From an uncultured Clostridium sp. (GTDB taxonomy: Bacteria; Bacillota; Clostridia; Christensenellales; Borkfalkiaceae), in the NCBI GenBank assembly GCA_900555925.1, contig USMU01000061.1, positions 1-9,689 on the forward strand: a stretch of DNA of 9,689 nt. The letters are read 5' to 3'. This document shows positions 1 to 6,688 of the stretch, piece by piece. Below the pieces are notes generated by a model that saw only the letters and a list, made by a program, of their open reading frames with translations, did not search any database and was not told the origin of the DNA. The translations under genes were made by a program, and so were the position numbers. The first letter of the stretch is position 1. Every line of letters begins with the position of its first letter.

Positions 1-1993
1 TATACGTGCAGATATAATATTTGCCCTTATCCGTGATTTGCTCTCCCGCCATTTCGTTCGTTATACGCACCGTTCCCACATATACCGAATATCGGTTGAA
101 GATCTTCTCGTAATGTCGATATAATATCCTGTATAGCTTCTTCATGAGATACAGGAAAAGCGTATTGTCTCCGCGCAGGTTTCGGATCCGATAATAAATC
201 CTGTCGAAAAAATTCGTCGCTATCAGATACGCCGCTTCCTCTATCGCAAAGCCCGGCATTACGATTTTCGCCTCCGACATTTTCTTGATCATCACGCTGT
301 CGCAAAGGTCTTTGTTATCCGCTCCCAAAGAGTCGGGCCTCTGGTCGTCCATGAACATTCGGAAAAACGTGTAATTGTCTACCGTCGCTGCATGACCGCG
401 CATTTTGACGTCTAATTCAAACAGATCGTTTTTCTGATTACAATCGGGATCGTTTATGCTCCCCGTTCTCGTGTGCTGGTTCCCGCGGTCTTTCGCTACC
501 TCCATGATATTGATAATTCCGACTTCCAGACCGTCTTTATATTTGCCCTTGTCGTCGAACACCTTTCCCAGACGCATTCCGTCCTCGTCTAAAATGTGGG
601 AATAGGCGGAGGGCTGCTCGTCACTTGAAAAGAAATCTTCTATAAACAGCGGGAAATTCCCGAAATCCACTCGCCCCGCGTCCGTTCGGATCGCATAGTT
701 CCCAATCAGCAGCGGCGTCGGCGATGCATAGATCCAATACAGCTGCGCATACGCTTCCAGCGCCTCGAAAAGGTCTACCGTTCCCAAGCCCGCTTTATAC
801 GTCATTCCGTTTTCGGGGTTGTAACCGAACAAAAAATCTTGATACGGATAAGCATATTTCCGGGAAAGGATTTCCAAAAGTCTTTTTCTTTGGCGGCTAT
901 GTAACCCGCAGCCGATTTTCAGATACCCGATAAACCGCCGTACTTTCGCCAACGTCGGGAAATATCCCGCCGCTATTCCTTCTTCCAGATACTTTTCGAG
1001 CAATATCCACGGGAAAAACGGGAACTGCATATCCCGGGCTTGAAGTTTTTCTTTCGCCTTTTCACGAAAGATTGCTTCTTGGGAGAGCGCCATATCCGTG
1101 ATCATCGTCGTCTTTTTCGCACGCTGCTTCCCGACCACGAACAGCGCGCCCGGGTACGATTCCAAAAAATCTTGATTCCGCGCCTCGTAGCCCCGCAGCC
1201 GCTGCGTTCCTATGTTCTTTCGGATCGCGTCGAAGATCAGAAATCCGACTACCGCCCAGCTCCACCATGGCAGGAAATTTATTGCCACCGTCAGATCCAT
1301 CGCCAGCTTTGCAATCTGCGTAAAGATTCCCAATGCGTCAAAACTCACCGCGAAATAGAACACGAACGCAAAAAATTCCATGATAATCGTCAATACATTC
1401 AGGTTATACGACCAGATTAACCCTGCGGCCAGAATATAGCCTCGATGTTCGTTCAGGAAATCTGCATAGCTTTTGAAAAATGTTTTGCACCTTCCCCACG
1501 TCGCCGCTTCGATTTTCTTATAAACCCGCAACGGTTTTGTGTCCGCGTTATAATTATTGTTCGGCCGCCTGTATGAATTTTTGATTAAAACCCACAACAG
1601 AATAAGCACCGGGAGAATCAGGATCGCCGCTTTTGAGAACGTCGAAAGCCCTTTCGACAGTCCCAGAAAAAACGCCTCCGCGTTCTCTTTGGAAATCAGA
1701 GTTTTCCCGTAGGCTTTCAGGCCCGTTATAAACTCCGACGGCTGAAACGGTAATACTTCCGTCGCGTTGTTCGGGATTTCCCCCACCGTCGGCGTTATAA
1801 GTCCTTCAAAGCCTGAAAGCTCCGTGAAATAGTACGCTACCGAAAGTCCGAAGTCCTTGAACGCCTGAATCGTCCGGAAGAATACCGCGCGGAAATAAAA
1901 AACAGAAAACAGCAACGAGCCGACCAATACCGCCGCGCTTACGATATGATAAATTATCCGGCAGTCTATTTGCCCTCTCGTTTCCTTTTCCAT
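1..1993 (-). CDS. Multi-span membrane P-loop ATPase, Zot/pI-like (3' end outside window)
   Basis: The frame is open from the ATG at 1993 to the window edge, giving 664 residues and no stop, so the C-terminus is missing. Membrane segments lie near residues 13-38, 120-138, 186-218 (long, perhaps two spans) and 240-256. An ATPase-like part follows: a hydrophobic strand ALFVV leads into GKQRAKKTT (288-296), a Walker A in which the second glycine is lysine. A strand ending NIMEV (E498) followed by KDRGNQ looks like a Walker B with the usual Asp replaced by Met. MDDQRPDSL (548-556) resembles the glutamine sensor region of FtsK/HerA-type ATPases, including inovirus Zot/pI. In that family the protein sits in the inner membrane and powers DNA packaging or export. 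The start lies 2 nt after the stop of the 32-residue membrane peptide, suggesting coupled translation. It is longer than classical Zot (about 350-450 residues), and its spans precede the ATPase as in VirD4-type coupling proteins, which are the alternative. That it is coding is near certain; the function is moderate. Confidence 0.75.
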   Translation of the reverse strand, partial: MEKETRGQIDCRIIYHIVSAAVLVGSLLFSVFYFRAVFFRTIQAFKDFGLSVAYYFTELSGFEGLITPTVGEIPNNATEVLPFQPSEFITGLKAYGKTLISKENAEAFFLGLSKGLSTFSKAAILILPVLILLWVLIKNSYRRPNNNYNADTKPLRVYKKIEAATWGRCKTFFKSYADFLNEHRGYILAAGLIWSYNLNVLTIIMEFFAFVFYFAVSFDALGIFTQIAKLAMDLTVAINFLPWWSWAVVGFLIFDAIRKNIGTQRLRGYEARNQDFLESYPGALFVVGKQRAKKTTMITDMALSQEAIFREKAKEKLQARDMQFPFFPWILLEKYLEEGIAAGYFPTLAKVRRFIGYLKIGCGLHSRQRKRLLEILSRKYAYPYQDFLFGYNPENGMTYKAGLGTVDLFEALEAYAQLYWIYASPTPLLIGNYAIRTDAGRVDFGNFPLFIEDFFSSDEQPSAYSHILDEDGMRLGKVFDDKGKYKDGLEVGIINIMEVAKDRGNQHTRTGSINDPDCNQKNDLFELDVKMRGHAATVDNYTFFRMFMDDQRPDSLGADNKDLCDSVMIKKMSEAKIVMPGFAIEEAAYLIATNFFDRIYYRIRNLRGDNTLFLYLMKKLYRILYRHYEKIFNRYSVYVGTVRITNEMAGEQITDKGKYYICTY

Positions 1994-1995
1994 TT

Positions 1996-2094
1996 TCAAA
2001 ATACCCGCTTAAACGTACTTATCAGATACAGCACTGCCAAGATTATGGCGACATATATCACGATTCGGATTATCAGTTTTAGAATTTTCAACAT
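1996..2094 (-). CDS. 32-residue single-span membrane peptide
   Basis: A short ORF begins MLKILKLIIRIV and ends STFKRVF, with about 20 uninterrupted hydrophobic residues between a lysine/arginine-containing N-terminus and a basic end. It is one transmembrane helix with almost no soluble part. It starts at an ATG preceded by AAGGGG about 11 nt upstream and a nearer GGA, and stops 2 nt before the ATPase start. The size (32 residues) and neighbourhood recall the tip peptides pVII and pIX of Ff filamentous phages (33 and 32 residues), but no sequence identity is claimed. It could also act as a translational leader for the ATPase. No other gene occupies this interval on either strand, which supports it being real. 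Confidence 0.6.
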   Translation of the reverse strand: MLKILKLIIRIVIYVAIILAVLYLISTFKRVF

Positions 2095-2109
2095 TTTTTC
2101 CAAAACCCC

Positions 2110-2138
2110 TTGACTTTTTTTGGTTTTTTGGGTATAAT
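2110..2138 (+). promoter_or_regulatory. Sigma70/SigA-type promoter on the plus strand
   Basis: TTGACT at 2110-2115 and TATAAT at 2133-2138 are separated by exactly 17 nt. The -35 box matches five of six consensus positions and the -10 box all six. It points against every protein gene in the window. Transcription would begin near 2145 and meet a terminator hairpin within about 75 nt. This is the only near-consensus promoter I found here. Confidence 0.7.
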
Positions 2139-2144
2139 AATAAT

Positions 2145-2218
2145 GCCAATAAGGCTTGAACGTTTTCTAGAAATGTTCTCCCCCGCGCCCTGCTTAACAG
2201 CCGACGCGGGATTTTTTT
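2145..2218 (+). ncRNA. Predicted small antisense RNA (about 75 nt)
   Basis: A compact transcription unit sits in the gap between the 167-residue basic protein and the 32-residue membrane peptide, on the opposite strand to both. It has a near-consensus promoter (2110-2138). An 8-bp hairpin follows at 2158-2178 (GAACGTTT pairing with AAATGTTC, including one G-U). An intrinsic terminator ends it at 2182-2217. No convincing ORF lies inside. The RNA would be fully complementary to the minus-strand transcript at the end of the upstream gene and in the leader of the membrane peptide/ATPase pair. It could therefore control that pair in cis. If the element packages mRNA-sense single-stranded DNA, the same transcript would have the right polarity to prime complementary-strand synthesis, as the RNA polymerase-made primer does in M13. 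Both roles are inference; the promoter and hairpins are directly visible. Confidence 0.6.
2182..2217 (+). terminator. Intrinsic terminator for the plus-strand small RNA
   Basis: CCCGCG (2182-2187) pairs with CGCGGG (2205-2210). An inner CTG/CAG stem at 2190-2200 closes a five-base loop. The stem is followed at once by A and seven T residues (2212-2218). The T run is on the plus-strand side only, so it terminates plus-strand transcription; read from the minus strand it is an A run before the hairpin. Its end overlaps the stop codon of the minus-strand gene at 2217. Confidence 0.7.
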
Positions 2219-2720
2219 ATTTCTTGAAATGCTTTTTCCACGCTCCCAGCGTCTTTTTCAGAGTTTTTCGATTTTTCTTTGTTTCACCGCCCGCTTGTTT
2301 CATTACACTGCGGTGTTCTTTTTTTGTTAACTTATCATTTGTTTCTTTAAGATCACGGTTGAAAATCGGCGTATATTCTCCGGCTTTATTTTTTATCCCC
2401 ACATAAACGCGGCGACCGACTATGGAATCCTCGGTAAGCGAAGAATGATTCTCTGGTTTTAATACCAGCTTTTCCACATACGCTTTCCCGCTCTTGTCTT
2501 TCTTGGAATAAATCTTTACTACCGCCATCGCGCCGTCGTCCTTGCGCTGCTTTACTACCGCAACTCGGCGCGGCTTTTTTGAACGTTCATTCCCCGCCAA
2601 ATATCCGTCCGTCGTTTTATATATCTTCCGCACGTCCGATTTTTGCTTTTTCGGTTTTGTTTCGGATTTTTTCTTCCCCGCCGCTTTACTTGCGGCGGGC
2701 TTTTTCTTTTGTCCGGGCAT
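2217..2720 (-). CDS. Small lysine-rich protein, 167 residues, function unknown
   Basis: I chose the ATG at 2720, which has GGAG seven nt upstream; an in-frame ATG at 2741 has no such site. The first 30 residues are lysine/alanine rich (MPGQKKKPAASKAAGKKK). A probable folded core with beta character follows (around VAVVKQRKDDGAMAVVKIYS and SIVGRRVYVGIKNKAGEY), and the protein ends in a basic helix (KTLGAWKKHFKK). It has no signal peptide or membrane span, so it should be cytoplasmic, and its charge suggests binding to nucleic acid or acidic partners. It overlaps the 3' end of the preceding gene by 35 nt, implying coupled translation. I do not recognise the family. Its place beside two other lysine-rich genes and before the membrane peptide/ATPase pair suggests a DNA-associated structural or assembly role. 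Confidence 0.82.
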   Translation of the reverse strand: MPGQKKKPAASKAAGKKKSETKPKKQKSDVRKIYKTTDGYLAGNERSKKPRRVAVVKQRKDDGAMAVVKIYSKKDKSGKAYVEKLVLKPENHSSLTEDSIVGRRVYVGIKNKAGEYTPIFNRDLKETNDKLTKKEHRSVMKQAGGETKKNRKTLKKTLGAWKKHFKK

Positions 2721-3003
2721 TGTTTTTCTCCATGCTTGCAAGGCGATTGATGAACGGGCGATCTATAAATTGTCCCTTCGGCGTATCCGCCTTTTTTACC
2801 TGTTCCGGCGTAAATTCCGAATGCACATACTTATAATATTTTTCGTACGCCTTATTCCCTCTTTTTCTTACCGCCTCAATTTTCTTTTCATACGCTGAAT
2901 CTATTTGCTTTTGTTTCGCTCCTTTCTCCGCACTGCTCGCCTTGATCCATTTATTTACCGTGTCCCTTTCTTCCCGTTGCGTCGATACTACTTTTCGACG
3001 CAA
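2686..3003 (-). CDS. Charged helical protein of about 105 residues, TTG start
   Basis: The frame runs 105 codons from a TTG at 3003 and stops inside the next gene. An in-frame TAG lies six codons upstream of that TTG, and the only internal ATG is near the C-terminus, so TTG is the most reasonable start, although the upstream AGAAGA is a weak ribosome binding site. The protein is highly charged and predicted helical (for example QREERDTVNKWIK and IDSAYEKKIEAVRKRGNKAY), with a tyrosine-rich YEKYYKYV segment and a basic end (KEKARRK). It has no signal or membrane span. It overlaps the 53-residue gene upstream by 53 nt and the 167-residue gene downstream by 35 nt. It could instead be the second half of a frameshifted product with the 53-residue protein, which would need a +1 shift. 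Function unknown. Confidence 0.62.
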   Translation of the reverse strand: MRRKVVSTQREERDTVNKWIKASSAEKGAKQKQIDSAYEKKIEAVRKRGNKAYEKYYKYVHSEFTPEQVKKADTPKGQFIDRPFINRLASMEKNNARTKEKARRK

Positions 3004-3112
3004 TTCTTCTGCTTTTTGCTATTTTTGCCTTATGGGTTGACTTCGGCTGTTTTACCGTCGTTTTTTTCACAGTCGCTTTCTTCGGCGCTGCCTTTTTCTT
3101 CGTTTTTGTCAT
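2951..3112 (-). CDS. 53-residue lysine-rich, histone-tail-like protein
   Basis: The ATG at 3112 follows an excellent ribosome binding site (AAGGAG with spacing 9) placed 15 nt after the stop of the large secreted protein. The product begins MTKTKKKAAPKKATVKKTTV and continues with lysine, serine and arginine, with almost no acidic residues and no large hydrophobic core, resembling a histone H1 tail or a phage DNA-condensing peptide. It is probably disordered and likely binds nucleic acid; that is inference from composition. It stops with TAA at 2951-2953, within the next gene's frame. The strong ribosome binding site and conserved charge pattern with its neighbours argue that it is real despite its length. 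The low-complexity A-rich sequence could give such a frame by chance, which limits confidence. Confidence 0.68.
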   Translation of the reverse strand: MTKTKKKAAPKKATVKKTTVKQPKSTHKAKIAKSRRIASKSSIDATGRKGHGK

Positions 3113-3127
3113 TTCCTTTCTCCTTGT

Positions 3128-6061
3128 TCATTTTTTCGCCTTCGTGCGTGTTTTCTTCTTCCGTTTCGGTTTCTTCACCGTCGCGGTTTTTCGCTTCGGC
3201 TTGATGATCCCCGACCATTTCAAAATTTTATATACGCCCGCTGCCAGCGCCGTCAACGCTAAAATTCCCAACGCCACGCCTCCCAGGATCTTCAACCATT
3301 TCATGGCATTCGAGCCGTTCAGCTTATCCCACGTATTTTTAAGCCATTCCTTCGCGTCGTTCAATGCGTTTTTAATCGCGCTGTCCGTGTCGTCCGCATT
3401 GTCCGCCCCGCCGTTCGACAGATACGGGTTTTCACTCGTCCCGTCCAGGTAAAAGAAATAACTGTAATACATCGCGTTGTCGTCGTCCACAAGCTCGCAT
3501 AAATTCATGCACATTGTCGAGATCAACGGCGTACCAAGCAATATCCCCATGAATCCGCTTTTCGTCGCCAGACCGCTGAAAAATTTATACACCCCGGAGC
3601 CGCGCACTTCGCTTTGGGAAAAGATCGTCATGCAGCCGTCGCCCGTGTTGTTCTTGAAATAGAAATTCAGATCCGACACCTGCTCTTTGAATACCGCCAC
3701 CGAGAAAAAGCCGTACAGGTTTTCACGTGTAACATCGTTAGAATATTTGAAAAAATGACGATCCGTCCGATTCAGGAACAAAATAGACCAATCTTTCCCG
3801 TATTCCTCGCACCAATCCGCATAGCTCGTCAACGGGATTTTGATTTCTTTCGCGTTCCCGTTATAATCGATCTGCTTCAACGCCGCATACGAATACGAAA
3901 GCTTCGCCGTATAGGTCGATACTCCGTCAAAGGTTACGCTGATACTCTCCGCCGTCGCCAAGCCCAGAATATCCAAATTTTCAAGACCGAGGATTTTTGA
4001 CATTTCCGCGTTTGTCGGGTGGTAAATGTCCGCGACGTCTTTGACTTTCACCGATCCGGAAAATACCTTCTTTTCCGCGAAACACGCTTTTACAGGCTTT
4101 CCGTCTTTATCCTTCTCCCCCTGCTTCATTCCGTAATCGATATAGTTTTCCAGATATGTGACGACCATTTTCCAGCTGTCTGTAAATACGACCTCTACCG
4201 GCAGCACCTCTTTCGCCGTCGTGCTCGTCCGCACTTCTATTTTTGCGTTTCGGTAATCCTCCGCATTTTCTATCGTCAGTTTGTCTTTGTACGCCGCTTC
4301 CGTCGTAAGCCTTTCCACCCGGTACCCGTCCGGGGTACTGTCCACGAAATACTCTCCCCCGTAGTTCAGGCTGCTGTGATCCAGCGCTTTGAATATAATG
4401 CTCTCGTCATAGTTATTCGTGATTCCGAAAAGCGTATTATACGTATATTCCACCGTGATTTTGCAGGTATGCGTTTCCGAATCATATGCGCTATATTCCT
4501 TCTTGATCGAAGTCGGGATATAATGCTCCGCACCGTCCAAAAATTCCGGATTCACCGCAGCTCTTATCGCGTCACCGTAATCTGTCATGAAATTCGTGAA
4601 ATTGCAAGTCACGATCTCACTATACAGTTTCACGATCGGCGCCGACGTTTTCCACGTTTCCGAAATCTTTGTTCCGTTCAGCGTTAACTCCGCATACTCA
4701 TATGTCAGCGTGTATTCCACGTCCTCGATAATCTCCGCCACGCCGATTAAAGAAAGATTCACAAGCTCGTTTTCTTTGGCGTTCGGGAAGGTTACGATCA
4801 GCGCCTCCTCCGTCAGCTGCGTCGTCACGCCCTCCGGCGCGCCGCTGATCCGGATATTGTCTTTTCCGAAATCGAACAGCCAATTGCAAGAATTGTGCAG
4901 CTGCTCCTCGATGTCCGCAAATCTGAATGTCAGCGTCGTGCTCGTCGCGCCCGCTACCGCTTCCGACGTGTAATAGTCTATCGTCAGATTGTTCGCAGGA
5001 TCGTTGTTCGTCACACGCAAGGACAGATCCTTGTACTGAAAATCGTTGTATTTTACTTCCAGCGTCCCTTTTTCCGTCGTCGGGTTATAGCTGTACTCGA
5101 AATCCCGTGCCTGTAAGATGATCCGCTGCTCCGTCGTGTATTTATACCCGTCCCGCCAATAATCACCCGTATAGACCGCGTTGAAATCCGCGATATTGCT
5201 GAAATCCGTCAGATCGTACAATGCAGACAGTACCAGCGTTTTATTTTGCGCATATGCGCTTTTCAGATGAAACGTATAACTCTTTTCCGTCAGCGTCGCA
5301 TAGTCCGTCAATTCCTTATATTTCAACGTCACGGAAATCTCGGCTGCCGAGGGCTTGATTCCCAAAATCTCCTGAATCCCCGACCGCTCCGCGTCCGTCA
5401 AAGGCTCGTTTCCTTCCAGCTGCGTCATGCCGATATTCCAAATCGAATTTTTGTAATACCCCGAGGATTCCGCTATTACTTCCGTCTGTTCGTTCGAAAA
5501 CCCCGAACTGCCCGCGTAATCCCGGTCAAATTCCACCGTGTACGTCGCCTTTACCACTTTCGCACGGTAATAATATTCCGTCTGCAAATCGGAAGGAATC
5601 GCTATCGACAGCACGCCCTGCCCGCTGCTTAAAAATCCGCTGCCGAACGTATAGTCATAACTATACGGCGAATATAACGGATCGTTATTGGACGGGAACG
5701 ACGCGCCCGGTGTGTCCGGCAGATAATCCGATTGCTCGATATGGTAATTTACCGCCTCGCCGCTTCCCGCCGCGCTCGTCGAATACGTAATCTCTAAAAG
5801 ATAATCCGTATAGGATCGGCTGCTCGCCGTTCTGCCCTGCTTCAAACCATTCAACGCCGTGCTTCCCACTCGCACCGAAAAGGAGAGCGTCGGATCCTCG
5901 TACTCCGACGCGCCCGGAGAGATTTTCTCAAAGCTGAATCCGATTGTTTCCGCTGCCTTCGCCTGTATCGGCTTATACGCGCAGAAAAGCCCGATCGCGA
6001 ACATCGCGCAGGCTGTCAGAATCGTCAGTATTAGCTTTCTTTGTCTTTGCAGCGTTTTCAT
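3128..6061 (-). CDS. Large secreted, C-terminally anchored surface protein (977 residues), possible adsorption/tip protein
   Basis: I start at the ATG at 6061 because AAGGTGA lies five nt upstream; a GTG at 6070 would lie inside that site. Residues 1-36 are a Sec signal peptide: basic n-region, hydrophobic ILTILTACAMFAIGLF, and a likely cleavage after AKA. A long beta-rich, tyrosine- and threonine-rich ectodomain follows. It holds related segments near 221-251 and 683-727 (T[DN]AE..., ILG[IL], ...ISVT) and repeated strands of the form SYxYxxL. A hydrophobic stretch lies near 836-855. Residues 922-944 form a membrane span, followed by a 24-residue lysine/arginine tail. The mature protein would be displayed outside with the tail in the cytoplasm. 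This layout matches the design of filamentous-phage pIII but is about twice its length, and I recognise no named domain. It could equally be an adhesin. It follows the 196-residue gene by 14 nt. Confidence 0.88.
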   Translation of the reverse strand: MKTLQRQRKLILTILTACAMFAIGLFCAYKPIQAKAAETIGFSFEKISPGASEYEDPTLSFSVRVGSTALNGLKQGRTASSRSYTDYLLEITYSTSAAGSGEAVNYHIEQSDYLPDTPGASFPSNNDPLYSPYSYDYTFGSGFLSSGQGVLSIAIPSDLQTEYYYRAKVVKATYTVEFDRDYAGSSGFSNEQTEVIAESSGYYKNSIWNIGMTQLEGNEPLTDAERSGIQEILGIKPSAAEISVTLKYKELTDYATLTEKSYTFHLKSAYAQNKTLVLSALYDLTDFSNIADFNAVYTGDYWRDGYKYTTEQRIILQARDFEYSYNPTTEKGTLEVKYNDFQYKDLSLRVTNNDPANNLTIDYYTSEAVAGATSTTLTFRFADIEEQLHNSCNWLFDFGKDNIRISGAPEGVTTQLTEEALIVTFPNAKENELVNLSLIGVAEIIEDVEYTLTYEYAELTLNGTKISETWKTSAPIVKLYSEIVTCNFTNFMTDYGDAIRAAVNPEFLDGAEHYIPTSIKKEYSAYDSETHTCKITVEYTYNTLFGITNNYDESIIFKALDHSSLNYGGEYFVDSTPDGYRVERLTTEAAYKDKLTIENAEDYRNAKIEVRTSTTAKEVLPVEVVFTDSWKMVVTYLENYIDYGMKQGEKDKDGKPVKACFAEKKVFSGSVKVKDVADIYHPTNAEMSKILGLENLDILGLATAESISVTFDGVSTYTAKLSYSYAALKQIDYNGNAKEIKIPLTSYADWCEEYGKDWSILFLNRTDRHFFKYSNDVTRENLYGFFSVAVFKEQVSDLNFYFKNNTGDGCMTIFSQSEVRGSGVYKFFSGLATKSGFMGILLGTPLISTMCMNLCELVDDDNAMYYSYFFYLDGTSENPYLSNGGADNADDTDSAIKNALNDAKEWLKNTWDKLNGSNAMKWLKILGGVALGILALTALAAGVYKILKWSGIIKPKRKTATVKKPKRKKKTRTKAKK

Positions 6062-6075
6062 CTCCGTCACCTTCT

Positions 6076-6666
6076 CTAAAATACGATCTCGCCGGGGTTA
6101 AGCTCTATTTTCTCCACCCCGATAGTTCCCGGATCTTTTACCGAAAAACTAACCGTCAGCGTATTCTTTCCGTTTCGTATTTCCAGCCGGAATCTGTCCC
6201 CCGCGGGGATCTCCTCCGGCAGCACGATCTCCTCGCCCGCCCAGATGTCCCGCAGCGCTTTTTCCACGCCGCAGGAGATCGTGAAGCCCGCGTCCGTTTT
6301 CTCTACCTCGAAGGCGTCCGTGAACTCCTCGCCGCGCCCGCCGTTCGCTCCCGCTATATCTTCCGACCAGCTGTATTCTGTTCCGCCGACTGTGAACGCG
6401 AAATCGTTTTCTTCCGTCCCGAGCGCGTAAATCTTCACTTCATAGCTCGCGCTCTTATCTCGCAGCTTCACTCCGAACTCCGATTCAGCCGCTATTTCCA
6501 GACCAGAAACGGAGCTTTTATAACTCTCGCCCGCATACGTCAGCGTGATTCCGCTCCCGCCGACTATCCCGCCTAATAACCGCGACAATAGACCGAGCGA
6601 AAGTATCAGCACCAGGATCACGATCAGCGCCGTCAGTATTCTCTTTCCCGTTTTCTTTCCTGCCAT
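6076..6666 (-). CDS. Membrane-anchored extracellular protein with shared C-terminal tail (196 residues)
   Basis: The ATG at 6666 has AAAGGAG about seven nt upstream and lies 22 nt after the previous stop. A basic N-terminus (MAGKKTGKR) precedes one strong membrane span (residues 10-34) without a clear cleavage site, so the protein is probably anchored N-in, C-out. The rest is a beta-rich domain of about 160 residues (ITLTYAGESY, YEVKIYA, FAFTVGGTEYSW). Its last 40 residues (from FRLEIRNGKNTLTVSF to GVEKIELNPGEIVF) resemble the ends of the two genes upstream, including the terminal phenylalanine. It lacks their Ig-like domain, so it looks like a shortened relative that keeps the anchor and tail. 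No family recognised; likely works with its two neighbours and the 977-residue protein at the cell or virion surface. Confidence 0.85.
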   Translation of the reverse strand: MAGKKTGKRILTALIVILVLILSLGLLSRLLGGIVGGSGITLTYAGESYKSSVSGLEIAAESEFGVKLRDKSASYEVKIYALGTEENDFAFTVGGTEYSWSEDIAGANGGRGEEFTDAFEVEKTDAGFTISCGVEKALRDIWAGEEIVLPEEIPAGDRFRLEIRNGKNTLTVSFSVKDPGTIGVEKIELNPGEIVF

Positions 6667-6688
6667 TCTTCCGCTCCTTTGACTCTTT

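Noticed and set aside
2888..2950. 20-codon frame starting at the ATG right after the 53-residue gene's stop
   Set aside because: Too short, no recognisable property, no separate ribosome binding site, and entirely inside the 105-residue frame.
3030..3131. Acidic 33-codon frame starting at an ATG inside the end of the 977-residue gene
   Set aside because: It lacks a ribosome binding site and runs in another frame through the well-initiated lysine-rich 53-residue gene; its composition is just the A-rich low-complexity DNA read out of frame.
4019..4687. Long plus-strand open frame (222 codons) and similar plus-strand frames opposite the surface genes
   Set aside because: Arginine- and phenylalanine-rich translations without ribosome binding sites, lying opposite convincing minus-strand genes with signal peptides and repeated domains; they are antisense shadows.
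6062..6070. GTG at 6070 as the start of the large secreted protein
   Set aside because: The GTG lies within the AAGGTGA ribosome binding site that serves the ATG at 6061, and the signal peptide is well formed from that ATG.
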